Notes under the pieces: model-generated
The model's database searches: none
Seen by the model: only the letters and a program-made list of their open reading frames with translations
What the model was told of the DNA's origin: nothing
Part shown: positions 17,870 to 26,796 of the stretch, piece by piece
How the letters are laid out: each line of letters starts with the position of its first letter
Numbering within the stretch: position 1 is the stretch's first letter
Source: JAVBNN01 sp031551525
GTDB taxonomy: Bacteria > Bacillota > Negativicutes > Acidaminococcales > JAISLQ01
DNA: 64,000 bases
Direction of reading: 5' to 3'
Assembly (NCBI GenBank): GCA_031551525.1
Contig: JAVBNN010000004.1
Location: 48,721-112,720 of the forward strand
Made by a program: the position numbers and the translations under genes

Positions 17870-19525
17870 GGGGAATTTTACATACGAATTCAAACCGCCG
17901 GCGACATTGACCATAGGTTTTACCATATCGGCCGGATTTATCGTAACTTCGATAAACCGCGCCTCATTGGCTGCCAGTGCTTCGTGCAGCACGGCATCAA
18001 ATGCATCTGGCGTATTTACCCGTACCCCTTTTATGCCAAAGGATCCGGCGTAAGCTATGAAATCCAGCACCGGCGGCTGTTCGCAGGCCACAAAACGGCT
18101 TTCGCAAAACACCTGCTGGAGTTGTCTGATCATTCCAAGGCCTTCGTTGTTGAAAACTATGCTGATGATGGGCAGTTTGTTCCTCACAATGGTATATAAT
18201 TCATTGCCGGTCATCTTGAAACCGCCGTCCCCGGATATTGAGATCACCCTTGCCTGTGGACGGGAAAACTGTGCGCCGATGGCCGCCGGCAAACCAAAAC
18301 CCATCGTGCCGAGTCCGCCGGAAGTGATCCAATTGCGCGGCTTTTCTATCCTGAGGTGCTGGGCGGCCCACATCTGGTGCTGACCCACATCGGTAACAAA
18401 AATTACGTCTTTGCCAGCCGCCGCATCCGCCATCATTTTTACATAAAGCGGCGCGCTGGTACCTTTTATCGCCTCATCCTGATCCGGCCAGTCGTTTATG
18501 GTATTCCACCAGACGGATGGTGTACGGCCGCTGAGTTTTTCAGACAAGCGTTCCAGACAGTATTTCATGTCCCCGGCCAGTCCGATGCCTGCGTAAACAT
18601 TTTTATCTATTTCCGCCGGGTCGACGTCTACATGTATCACCGTTTTCTTGTCGGTGTAGGCTTTGCGGTCGCCGGTCACCCGGTCGTTGAATCGGCTGCC
18701 CACGGCCAGCAGCACATCTGCCGCCTGTACCGCATTATTTGCCCGCTCGAGACCATGCAGTCCAGTCATACCCAAAAACAGCTTATGATTACCGGGGAAA
18801 GCGCCAAGACCCATCAGGGTACTGCATACCGGCATGTTTATCTTTTCCGCCAGCTTGACTACTTCACTCCGAACATCCGCGCCGACCGCGCCCCCGCCTA
18901 CCAGCATGACCGGGCGACGGGCATTTTTCAACGCCTCCACAGCGGCGTCTATAGCACCGTTCTGACAGCAGGCCGGTTTATCGTACTTGTGTGGCGCAAA
19001 ATCTTCTTCCGTACAGTCTATCAGCATGGTCTGTATGTCACGCGGCACGTCGACCAGCACGGGGCCAGGACGCCCAGACGCGGCAATTTCGAATGCCATG
19101 CGCAATATACCTGCGAGCTGATTGGGATTTTTTACCAAAAAATTATGTTTGGTTATCGGCATGGTTATGCCGGTAATGTCAACCTCCTGAAAAGCGTCGC
19201 GCCCGATGAGGGTTCTTGCTACCTGCCCAGTGATCGCCACCAACGGCACCGAGTCGAGAAAAGCGGCAGCCAGTCCGGTCACCAGATTGGTCGCGCCGGG
19301 GCCGGAAGTAGCAATACACACGCCCACCCTGCCGCTGGCCCGTGCATAGCCGTCGGCGGCATGCGCCGCCCCCTGTTCGTGCACGGTCAAGATATGTTCG
19401 ATGTTTTTTGACGCGCACAATATGTCGTAAAACGGCACTATCGCTCCGCCAGGATAGCCAAACACAGTGGTAACGCCCTGTTCTTCCAAACAGCGCAGCA
19501 TTATCTGGGCGCCGGTCATCTGCAT
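17855..19525 (-). CDS. ilvB: Acetolactate synthase large subunit
   Basis: Thiamine-diphosphate enzyme making acetolactate or acetohydroxybutyrate, the first common step of branched-chain amino acid synthesis, 556 residues. The cofactor-activating glutamate is in VHEQGAAHAADGYARASG, and the diphosphate-binding motif GDGGFKMTGNEL is near residue 440. The ATG eight bases after GGGAG is preferred over a GTG three codons upstream. Unusually it is the last gene of the operon, whereas its regulatory subunit ilvN is the first. It lies 15 bases after leuB. Confidence 0.93.
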   Translation of the reverse strand: MQMTGAQIMLRCLEEQGVTTVFGYPGGAIVPFYDILCASKNIEHILTVHEQGAAHAADGYARASGRVGVCIATSGPGATNLVTGLAAAFLDSVPLVAITGQVARTLIGRDAFQEVDITGITMPITKHNFLVKNPNQLAGILRMAFEIAASGRPGPVLVDVPRDIQTMLIDCTEEDFAPHKYDKPACCQNGAIDAAVEALKNARRPVMLVGGGAVGADVRSEVVKLAEKINMPVCSTLMGLGAFPGNHKLFLGMTGLHGLERANNAVQAADVLLAVGSRFNDRVTGDRKAYTDKKTVIHVDVDPAEIDKNVYAGIGLAGDMKYCLERLSEKLSGRTPSVWWNTINDWPDQDEAIKGTSAPLYVKMMADAAAGKDVIFVTDVGQHQMWAAQHLRIEKPRNWITSGGLGTMGFGLPAAIGAQFSRPQARVISISGDGGFKMTGNELYTIVRNKLPIISIVFNNEGLGMIRQLQQVFCESRFVACEQPPVLDFIAYAGSFGIKGVRVNTPDAFDAVLHEALAANEARFIEVTINPADMVKPMVNVAGGLNSYVKFPLPPK

Positions 19526-19540
19526 AAAGCCCACTCCCTT

Positions 19541-20608
19541 CTAATCAAGTTCCGCCTCTACCAGTTTACCCATTTCCTCTGTGGATACCTTGGTGCAACC
19601 TTCCCGGTAAAGATCGCCCGTCCGGTAACCTTTTGCGAGCACCCGATCGACCGCCGACTCCACTTCTGAGGCTGCCGCTTCCTGTCCGAGCGAAAAACGC
19701 AATAACATAGCCGTGGACAATATCGTGCCCAGCGGATTGGCCTGGTTTTTCCCGGCTATATCCGGCGCCGAGCCGTGGATCGGCTCAAACAGGCCCGGCC
19801 CGTCGCCCACGCTGGCCGACGGCAGAAGACCGATGGAGCCGGTGATGACAGCCGCTTCGTCGCTCAAAATATCACCGAAAATATTGTTCGTCACTATAAC
19901 GTCAAAAGCCGAGGGCGCCAAAATAAGCTGCATGGCGCAGTTGTCTACGTAAAGGTTTTCGAGCGTCACATCGGGGAATTGCGCGGCCACCTTAGCAGCA
20001 GTTTTTTTCCACATGCGCGAAGAAGCCAGCACGTTGGATTTTTCCACCGAAGTCACTTTCTTTTTGCGCATTTGCGCGGCTTTCATGGCGTAAGCCACTA
20101 TGCGCTCAACTTCCGGCACGCTGTATTCTTCCACGTCCCAAGCGCGTTCCACGCCCTCTTCGTCAATATAAGCCTCTTTTTTCCTGCCGAAATAAATGCC
20201 GCCGGTCAGCTCACGCACGATCAAAAGATCGGTACCGGCCACCTTTTCCGGCCGGAGCGGTGAAAATTCCAAAAGATGCGGCGAGAGTTTTATCGGGCGC
20301 AGGTTTACATAAAGGCCCATCTCTTTTCTGAGTCCGAGTATGGCTTTTTCCGCCCGGAGTTCGGGGGCGACATTGTCCCACTTGGGTCCGCCCACCGCAC
20401 CGAGCAGCGTAGCATCGGCCGCCTTGCAGGCTTTTACCGTGTCTTCCGGCAAAGGCAGCCCAAATTTGTCGAGGGCTGCCCCACCGGCGTATTTTTCTTC
20501 CATTTCCACATTCAGTTTCTGTTTAGCTACTACTTTCCCGAGCACCCGCCGCGCGGCGGATACTATCTCCGGCCCGATGCCGTCGCCCGGTATCAGTATT
20601 ACCTTCAT
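19541..20608 (-). CDS. leuB: 3-isopropylmalate dehydrogenase
   Basis: Oxidative decarboxylase of leucine synthesis, 355 residues. The N-terminus VILIPGDGIGPE, the substrate arginines in the LRKEMGLYVNLRPIK region, the catalytic tyrosine in ELTGGIYFG and the NAD-binding motif HGSAPDIAGKNQANP are all present. An AAGGGGGC site precedes the ATG. Normal length. It sits between leuC2 and ilvB on one transcript. Confidence 0.94.
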   Translation of the reverse strand: MKVILIPGDGIGPEIVSAARRVLGKVVAKQKLNVEMEEKYAGGAALDKFGLPLPEDTVKACKAADATLLGAVGGPKWDNVAPELRAEKAILGLRKEMGLYVNLRPIKLSPHLLEFSPLRPEKVAGTDLLIVRELTGGIYFGRKKEAYIDEEGVERAWDVEEYSVPEVERIVAYAMKAAQMRKKKVTSVEKSNVLASSRMWKKTAAKVAAQFPDVTLENLYVDNCAMQLILAPSAFDVIVTNNIFGDILSDEAAVITGSIGLLPSASVGDGPGLFEPIHGSAPDIAGKNQANPLGTILSTAMLLRFSLGQEAAASEVESAVDRVLAKGYRTGDLYREGCTKVSTEEMGKLVEAELD

Positions 20609-20630
20609 CTGGCAGCCCCCTTAACCTATT

Positions 20631-21890
20631 TTAAAGTTCTTCCGGCCGGGCTATCCGCCCCAGTACCGCGCTGGCAGCCGCCACATAAGCGCCGGCCAGA
20701 TATATTTCGCTGTCTACATGACCCATGCGGCCGCGGAAGTTTCGGTTGGTCGTCGACACCGCTTTTTCCCCGGCGGCGAGTATGCCCATATGCCCGCCAA
20801 AACACGGCCCACAGGTCGGCGTCGATACTACCGCACCTGCGTCAACAAATGTCTTGAGATAGCCTTTTTCCATAGCCGCGAGATATATCTCCTGCGTAGC
20901 TGGAATGACTATCGCCCTTACCCTGTCGTGTACCCTGCGTCCGGACAGTATTTCCGCAGCCTGCGCCAGGTCGTCCAGACGCCCGTTTGTACAGGAGCCG
21001 ATGACCACCTGGTCTATCACCGTTTCCAGCATATCGGAGACCTTTTTCACATTCTCCGGCAGGTGTGGGCAGGCTACCACCGGTTCAAGCGCCGATAGGT
21101 CGATTTTTACAATTTTATCATAAAGAGCGCCCTCGTCGGCAGACACTATTTCGTAATCCCTTGTTACACGCTCTTTGAGGTATTCTTTCGTAGTTTCGTC
21201 CACCGGAAATATCCCGTTTTTCGCGCCCGCTTCGATCGCCATATTACAGATGGTAAAGCGGTCTGCCATGGACAGCGCCGCTACGCCGTCACCGCCGTAT
21301 TCAAGCGACATATAGCGCGCCCCGTCTACCCCGATCAGCCCGATCAGCGTCAGTATAACGTCCTTGCCCCGCACATGACGCGGTAAAGTACCGGTCAGTT
21401 CCACCTTGATGGCCGATGGTACCTTGAACCAGGTCGTACCGGTCGCCAAAGAAGCCCCCAGGTCGGTCAAGCCGACCCCGGTGGCGAAAGCGCCCACTGC
21501 CCCATAGGTACAGGTGTGTGAATCCGCGCCGATAATCACTTCACCCGGCGCCACCAATCCTGAGTCCGGCAAGAGTGCGTGTTCTATCCCCATGCGCCCA
21601 AGTTCGAAGTAATGCTCGATAGCGTACTTTTTCGCATTTTCGCGCAAAGATTTGGCCAGAGCGGCCGACTTCATATCATTCGCGGGAACGAAATGATCTG
21701 GTACCAACACCACTTTTTCTTTATCAAATACCTCAGTTTTGCCGATTTTTTCAAACTCGGCAAAAGTCTGGGGCCCCATAATGTCATTGGTCAAAGCAAG
21801 GTCGATATTGCTTATGATGAGGTCACCCGCCGTCACACTGTCTAAGCCAGCGTGTTGGGCTAAAATCTTTTGTGTCATGGTCATTGTCAT
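20631..21890 (-). CDS. leuC: 3-isopropylmalate dehydratase large subunit, second copy
   Basis: Aconitase-family large subunit, 419 residues, with the three iron-sulfur cysteines in SCTNGR and PTCGPCFGGHMG and the substrate motif ADSHTCTYGA. It is a close paralogue of the leuC gene 680 bases upstream and shows no inactivating change. It may serve leucine synthesis redundantly or act on a related substrate such as citramalate-derived or homocitrate-like acids, using the same LeuD. The 196-base spacer between leuD and this gene contains hairpins and a possible small frame, suggesting the copy was inserted or duplicated into the operon. Confidence 0.88.
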   Translation of the reverse strand: MTMTMTQKILAQHAGLDSVTAGDLIISNIDLALTNDIMGPQTFAEFEKIGKTEVFDKEKVVLVPDHFVPANDMKSAALAKSLRENAKKYAIEHYFELGRMGIEHALLPDSGLVAPGEVIIGADSHTCTYGAVGAFATGVGLTDLGASLATGTTWFKVPSAIKVELTGTLPRHVRGKDVILTLIGLIGVDGARYMSLEYGGDGVAALSMADRFTICNMAIEAGAKNGIFPVDETTKEYLKERVTRDYEIVSADEGALYDKIVKIDLSALEPVVACPHLPENVKKVSDMLETVIDQVVIGSCTNGRLDDLAQAAEILSGRRVHDRVRAIVIPATQEIYLAAMEKGYLKTFVDAGAVVSTPTCGPCFGGHMGILAAGEKAVSTTNRNFRGRMGHVDSEIYLAGAYVAAASAVLGRIARPEEL

Positions 21891-21902
21891 AAGGTTATCC
21901 CC

Positions 21903-22049
21903 TTACATTACTGGTTGGCGATAAGTGGGTATATGCCGCGTTGCAACTACGTTTCCTTGCGCGTATGTCGAACATAAAATGCAACGAACAACGGTGGTCA
22001 GGAGACCGAGTACCGCGATGCCAAGGATGGCATTGAGCGGCCACAGCAT
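21903..22049 (-). CDS. Possible 48-residue membrane peptide between leuD and leuC2
   Basis: An open frame of 48 codons starts at an ATG and has one strongly hydrophobic stretch (LNAILGIAVLGLLTTVV) followed by a polar tail. It has no good ribosome binding site; AGGAG lies about 20 bases upstream. The same DNA can form several hairpins, so it may equally be noncoding. Low confidence; reported because it fills the gap in the operon. Confidence 0.22.
   Translation of the reverse strand: MLWPLNAILGIAVLGLLTTVVRCILCSTYAQGNVVATRHIPTYRQPVM
21916..22000. repeat. Short element related to the ilvC-leuA spacer repeat
   Basis: The segment CATAAAATGCAACGAACAAC here resembles CATAAAATACGATGAACAAC on the minus strand near 25437-25458. 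Both regions also contain GGCGATAA and CGGCATATAC-like pieces. It may be a relic of the larger element between ilvC and leuA. Confidence 0.4.
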
Positions 22050-22086
22050 ATGGCCATTTATCGCCGATTACTCCTGCGGGCAATTT

Positions 22087-22569
22087 TCATTGCCCGCTTT
22101 TCACATAGTTGATAAGTCCGCCCGCCTCGGCGATTTTTTGAATAAAGCCCGGTAGGGGTTTGGTAGTTAGTGTTATGCCCTTATTCACTATCTCGACCGT
22201 TCCTTTGGCCAGATCCACCTTGAGTTGGTCGCCCGCCTGGATTTTTTCCACATCGGCGCCCAGTTCCAGCACCGGCAGACCGATATTTATCGCGTTGCGA
22301 TAAAAGATGCGGGCAAAGCTGTCGGCTATCACGCACGGCACGCCCTTTACTTTCAAAACGATGGGGGCATGCTCACGGCTCGAACCGCAGCCAAAGTTTT
22401 TGCCGGCGACCACGAAGTCGCCCGGCTGTACGCCTTTGGCAAAAGTCTTATCGATGTCTTCCATAGCGTGTTCGGCCAATTCCTTGTGCTCGGCGATATT
22501 CAAATACCTTGCCGGGATAATGACGTCCGTATCCACATGATCGCCATAGCGCCATACTTTTCCACTCAT
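22087..22569 (-). CDS. leuD: 3-isopropylmalate dehydratase small subunit
   Basis: Swivel-domain subunit that pairs with LeuC, 160 residues. The short form typical of Firmicutes and archaea. It contains VITPARYLN-like DVIIPARYL, the substrate loop FGCGSSREHAP and a C-terminal domain. It starts one base after leuC1 with GGAGGTG upstream. It is the only small subunit here, so it presumably serves both LeuC copies. The stop codon lies in the loop of a 9-base-pair hairpin (22076-22097) without a U-tract. Confidence 0.92.
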   Translation of the reverse strand: MSGKVWRYGDHVDTDVIIPARYLNIAEHKELAEHAMEDIDKTFAKGVQPGDFVVAGKNFGCGSSREHAPIVLKVKGVPCVIADSFARIFYRNAINIGLPVLELGADVEKIQAGDQLKVDLAKGTVEIVNKGITLTTKPLPGFIQKIAEAGGLINYVKSGQ

Positions 22570-22570
22570 A

Positions 22571-23827
22571 TCACACCTCCGCCGGGCTGGCTATCCTGCC
22601 CGTGATCGCGCTGGCCGCCGCTACATAAACGCCAGACAAATATACTTCACTATCCACGTGGCCCATGCGTCCTTTAAAATTGCGGTTGGTCGTGGCCACC
22701 GCCTTTTCGCCCGCCGCCAGTATGCCCATATGCCCGCCCAGGCAGGGGCCGCAGGTCGGCGTCGACACGGCGGCTCCAGCATCGATAAACGCCTTTATGT
22801 AGCCGCGCCGCATTGCTTCAAGATATATCTCCTGCGTACCAGGAATGATGATCGTTCGCACCCGGTCGTGTATCTTCCGCCCGGTCAGTATCTCGGCGGC
22901 CTGCGCGAGGTCGGAAATGCGGCCATTGGTGCAGGAGCCTATAATCACCTGATCAATGGCTACATCGCCAAAAGCACTGGCCGGTTTTACATTTTCCGGC
23001 AGGTGGGGATAAGCTACCACTGGCACCAGTTTATTGAGTTCAATGACCACTGTGCGTTCGTACACAGCGTCCGCGTCCGGTGACACCTCTTCATAGGCGC
23101 GTGTGACACGGCCTTTTAAATATTCCCTGGTAATATCGTCGACCGGGAATATGCCGTTTTTCGCGCCCGCTTCGATCGCCATATTGCAGATGGTGAAGCG
23201 GTCGTCGATAGACAGGGCGCCGATGTTGCCGGCAAATTCCAGCGCCTGATAGCGCGCGCCATCGACGCCGATCATGCCGATCAGCGTTAATATAACGTCT
23301 TTTCCTCTTACATAAGGCGGCAGTTCACCCGCAAGTTCCACTTTTATGGTCGATGGAACGCGAAACCAAGTATCACCGCTGGCCATAGCCGCGCCGATGT
23401 CCGTCTGCCCGACGCCGGTAGAAAATGCGCCCAGCGCGCCGTAAGTACAGGTGTGCGAGTCGCCGCCGATAATCACTTCTCCCGGAGCGACTAACCCCTT
23501 TTCCGGTAAAAGCGCGTGTTCTATGCCCATACGCCCCACTTCAAAGTAGTTATCAAGCTCCTGTTGGTGGGAAAAATCACGCACCACTTTGCACATCTCG
23601 GCGGATTTTATATCCTTGTTGGGGGTAAAGTGGTCCGGCACAAATACCACCTTGCTTTTATCAAAGACCTTATTCTGTCCGATCTTTTCAAATTCCCAGA
23701 TAGCCGGTGGCGCGGTAATGTCGTTGGCCAGCACCAGATCGACTTTTCCTGCGAGGAGGTCCCCCGGTTCCACTCGCTCAAAACCGGCATGCCGTGCCAA
23801 TATTTTTTCTGTCATTGTCATACCCAT
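22571..23827 (-). CDS. leuC: 3-isopropylmalate dehydratase large subunit, first copy
   Basis: Aconitase-family subunit, 418 residues, isomerising 2- to 3-isopropylmalate with LeuD. The iron-sulfur ligands are in SCTNGR and PTCGPCLGGHMG; GGDSHTCTYGA and the C-terminal NRNFKGRMGH match the family. It starts 7 bases after leuA and ends one base before leuD, the usual tight leuACD arrangement, which makes this the more likely housekeeping copy. Confidence 0.93.
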   Translation of the reverse strand: MGMTMTEKILARHAGFERVEPGDLLAGKVDLVLANDITAPPAIWEFEKIGQNKVFDKSKVVFVPDHFTPNKDIKSAEMCKVVRDFSHQQELDNYFEVGRMGIEHALLPEKGLVAPGEVIIGGDSHTCTYGALGAFSTGVGQTDIGAAMASGDTWFRVPSTIKVELAGELPPYVRGKDVILTLIGMIGVDGARYQALEFAGNIGALSIDDRFTICNMAIEAGAKNGIFPVDDITREYLKGRVTRAYEEVSPDADAVYERTVVIELNKLVPVVAYPHLPENVKPASAFGDVAIDQVIIGSCTNGRISDLAQAAEILTGRKIHDRVRTIIIPGTQEIYLEAMRRGYIKAFIDAGAAVSTPTCGPCLGGHMGILAAGEKAVATTNRNFKGRMGHVDSEVYLSGVYVAAASAITGRIASPAEV

Positions 23828-23834
23828 GACGTTT

Positions 23835-25379
23835 TCACCCTTCCCCGTCTGCTTTACCGCCTGGAAATCCGCAGGATGCTATCATGCTGTTGATGGCGTT
23901 AACATACGCCCGTACACTGGCTTCAATGATATTGGTCGATAGACCGCGGCCGTAGAACTTTTTGCCGTCGCGTTCCACCAGAACGGTGGATTCACCCAGT
24001 GCGTCCACGCCGCCGGTCACCGCCTTGATCTGGAAGTCGGTCAGGTTGATGTCAAAGCCCACGGCTTTATCTACCGCGTTATAAACGGCATCTACCGGGC
24101 CTTCTCCGAAACATACTTCCTCGGTCTGACCGGAACTCGACTCCAGCACTACCGAACCAATGGCCCGGCCACCGCTTGAAGAGTGTTCCTGATGGGACAA
24201 GAGGCGAAACCATTCCGGACGGTAGGCGGCTTTTTCCGAGACCAGCGCTTCGATGTCGCGATCGGAAATGTTTTTCTTGTGATCGGCCAGTTCCTTGAAA
24301 CGCACAAACAGTTTTTCCACCTTTTCTTGGTCAAACTCATAACCCATATCCGCCAGCCGCGCGGTAAAGGCGTGCCGTCCGGAGTGTTTACCCAAAACGA
24401 TAGAATTTGAACCAATGCCCACCGTTTCCGGGGTCATGATCTCAGACGTAAGCGGGTTGTTCAGCACGCCGTGCTGGTGTATGCCAGACTCATGGGCGAA
24501 AGCGTTCTCGCCGACAATCGCCTTGGTCGGATGAATATTGACGCCGGTCAGCGAACTGACCAAACGGCTGGTACGGTATATCTGCTGGGTTTCGATATTG
24601 GTTCCCGCCTTGAAATGGTTGCCGCGGGTAGCTAGCGCCATAACTATCTCTTCCATGGCGGCGTTGCCCGCACGCTCCCCGAGGCCATTCACCGTGCATT
24701 CCACTTGTCCGGCGCCTGCTTCGATGGCAGCCAGTGAATTGGCAACCGCCAACCCCAGATCGTCATGGCAGTGCACGCTGATGACCGCTTTGTCGATATC
24801 TTTTACCCGTTCCCTGAGGTAACGGATGAGCGCGGCATATTCGCTCGGCGTAGTATAGCCGACAGTGTCGGGCACATTGAGGATGGTCGCGCCGGCAGAG
24901 ATGGCCTTTTCATAAATCTGGCACAAAAAGTCCCAATCCGAACGGGTAGCGTCTTCTGCGGAAAACTCCACCTCGCCACAGTATTTCCTGGCCAGAGCCA
25001 CGCCTTTTTCCGCTGCCTCCAATACTTGCTGCCGGTTCATTTTGAGTTTGTACTGCAAATGTATGTCGCTGGTAGCGATAAAAACATGAATGCGGGAACT
25101 TTCGGCCGCTTTCAGCGCTTCACGGGCACATTCTATATCCTCAATGGCCGGACGGGCCAAAGCGCAGATGGTCGGTCCTTTGACACGCTCGGAAACGACC
25201 TTTACCGCGTCAAAGTCACCGTTCGAGGTAATAGGGAAACCGGCTTCTATGACGTCTACCTTTAAACGCGCCAGCGCTTGGGCGATCTCAAGTTTTTCCG
25301 GTGTGCCGAGCGCTATGCCCGGCGTCTGTTCGCCGTCACGCATGGTGGTATCGAATATTTTAATGATACGGTTGTCCAT
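23835..25379 (-). CDS. leuA: 2-isopropylmalate synthase
   Basis: Condenses acetyl-CoA with 2-oxoisovalerate, first committed step to leucine, 514 residues. The catalytic barrel begins with IKIFDTTMRDGEQTPG. The metal site HCHDDLGLA is near residue 205, and the flexible GNAAMEEI loop follows. The C-terminal ~120 residues form the regulatory domain for leucine feedback inhibition. AAAGGAGG precedes the ATG. It follows the repeat-containing spacer that separates it from ilvC. Confidence 0.94.
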   Translation of the reverse strand: MDNRIIKIFDTTMRDGEQTPGIALGTPEKLEIAQALARLKVDVIEAGFPITSNGDFDAVKVVSERVKGPTICALARPAIEDIECAREALKAAESSRIHVFIATSDIHLQYKLKMNRQQVLEAAEKGVALARKYCGEVEFSAEDATRSDWDFLCQIYEKAISAGATILNVPDTVGYTTPSEYAALIRYLRERVKDIDKAVISVHCHDDLGLAVANSLAAIEAGAGQVECTVNGLGERAGNAAMEEIVMALATRGNHFKAGTNIETQQIYRTSRLVSSLTGVNIHPTKAIVGENAFAHESGIHQHGVLNNPLTSEIMTPETVGIGSNSIVLGKHSGRHAFTARLADMGYEFDQEKVEKLFVRFKELADHKKNISDRDIEALVSEKAAYRPEWFRLLSHQEHSSSGGRAIGSVVLESSSGQTEEVCFGEGPVDAVYNAVDKAVGFDINLTDFQIKAVTGGVDALGESTVLVERDGKKFYGRGLSTNIIEASVRAYVNAINSMIASCGFPGGKADGEG

Positions 25380-25736
25380 GAAACAACCTCCTTTACTTAG
25401 GATATATAGCGACAGGCGATAAAGCGGCATATACTGTGTTGTTCATCGTATTTTATGCTCAAAGTACACACATGTACGTTTCCGCTAAAATACTCCTCAC
25501 GCCTTGTCTATGCCACTTTCTCACCAGCCTTTACGATCAGCAAAATCTAAGAACTGCGCAAAAAGTGTTCGAGACAGCGGCGCAGTGATGCGCACTTAAC
25601 TCCATGTAGTAAGGGCTGGCAAGAAAGGCTAAGATGCTAGGCGCGAGAAATTTATGCCGCGAAGGCGTACTAACTGGTACGTCGAGCAAATAAATTTTGA
25701 GCAACAACGCAGATTGGCCTTTACCGCCTGCCCGTA
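25380..25736. repeat. Repeat-like palindromic element filling the ilvC-leuA spacer
   Basis: This 357-base spacer has no gene. It contains several nested inverted repeats. AAATTTAT pairs with ATAAATTT around GTAC...GTAC near 25648-25697, CTGCGC pairs with GCGCAG near 25554-25585, and GTACACACATGTAC lies near 25464-25477. The density of symmetric blocks is typical of dispersed intergenic repeats of the MITE or REP kind. A related short core occurs between leuD and leuC2. Copy number elsewhere cannot be seen. Confidence 0.5.
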
Positions 25737-26732
25737 TTATTGTTTCTTGATCCAGCTCATCATCGAGCGCAGATCCTTACCCACAGTCTCGATCTGGTGC
25801 TCCGCCTCTTTTCTTCTGAAGGCATTGAAACAGGGACGGTTGAGGCGATTTTCGAGCAGCCAGCGGCTGGCGAATTCGCCGCTCTGTATCTCTTTGAGGA
25901 CTTTTCTCATTTCATTTTTAGTGTCTTCGGTTATGATGCGCGGTCCGGTGACATAGTCGCCGTACTCGGCGGTATCGCTGACCGAGTGGCGCATTTTTCC
26001 CATACCGCCTTCATAGAGAAGGTCGACGATGAGTTTCATTTCATGCATACATTCAAAATAAGCGCTTTCCGGTTTGTATCCTGCTTCTACCAACACTTCG
26101 AAGCCGGCTTTGATAAGAGCGGTGACTCCGCCGCACAAGACGGCCTGTTCGCCAAAAAGGTCGGTCTCGGTCTCTTCCTTGAAAGTGGTCTCGAGAACAC
26201 CGGCGCGGGTACCGCCTACGCCGCGGGCATAGGCCAGACCTATGTCGTGAGCGTGCCCGGAAGCGTCCTGATGCACGGCCAGGAGGCAGGGAACGCCCTG
26301 ACCCTCGACAAATACGCGGCGCACCAGATGGCCGGGACCTTTAGGCGCTACCATGAATACGTCGATGCCGACCGGAGGAATGATCTGTCCGAAGTGGATA
26401 TTGAAGCCGTGGGCAAAAGCCAGCGCAGCGTTAGGTTTAAGGTTGGGTTTTACGTCACTGTTGTATGTATCGGCCTGTTTTTCATCCGGGATGAGCATCA
26501 TCACTACATCGGCGTTTTTCACCGCATCGGCGGTATTCATCACTTTAAGACCGGCTTTTTCGGCCTTTTCCTTTGATTTGCTTCCTTCATAAAGTCCGAC
26601 TATCACATTGACGCCGCTCTCATGAAGATTCAGGGAATGAGCGTGGCCCTGGCTGCCATAGCCGATGACCGCCACCGTCTTGTCTTTGAGAAACTCCATG
26701 TTTGCATCTTTGTCATAATACATTCTTGCCAT
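25737..26732 (-). CDS. ilvC: Ketol-acid reductoisomerase
   Basis: NADPH- and Mg-dependent enzyme converting acetolactate to dihydroxyisovalerate, 331 residues, class I. The Rossmann motif GYGSQGHAHSLNL is at residue 23, APKGPGHLVR near 129, and the Mg-binding ETDLFGEQAVLCGG near 187. GGGAGAGG precedes the ATG. It follows ilvN by 64 bases. No ilvD is in this operon, so dihydroxyacid dehydratase must be elsewhere. Confidence 0.95.
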   Translation of the reverse strand: MARMYYDKDANMEFLKDKTVAVIGYGSQGHAHSLNLHESGVNVIVGLYEGSKSKEKAEKAGLKVMNTADAVKNADVVMMLIPDEKQADTYNSDVKPNLKPNAALAFAHGFNIHFGQIIPPVGIDVFMVAPKGPGHLVRRVFVEGQGVPCLLAVHQDASGHAHDIGLAYARGVGGTRAGVLETTFKEETETDLFGEQAVLCGGVTALIKAGFEVLVEAGYKPESAYFECMHEMKLIVDLLYEGGMGKMRHSVSDTAEYGDYVTGPRIITEDTKNEMRKVLKEIQSGEFASRWLLENRLNRPCFNAFRRKEAEHQIETVGKDLRSMMSWIKKQ

Positions 26733-26796
26733 TGTTTACCTCTCCCTTTTTTATCAATATTTATATGTGGCTGTTTATAATGGCTGACGAAAGCCG

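Noticed and set aside
18356..19411. 351-codon frame opposite ilvB
   Set aside because: Shadow of a clear acetolactate synthase gene; no motifs and no ribosome site.
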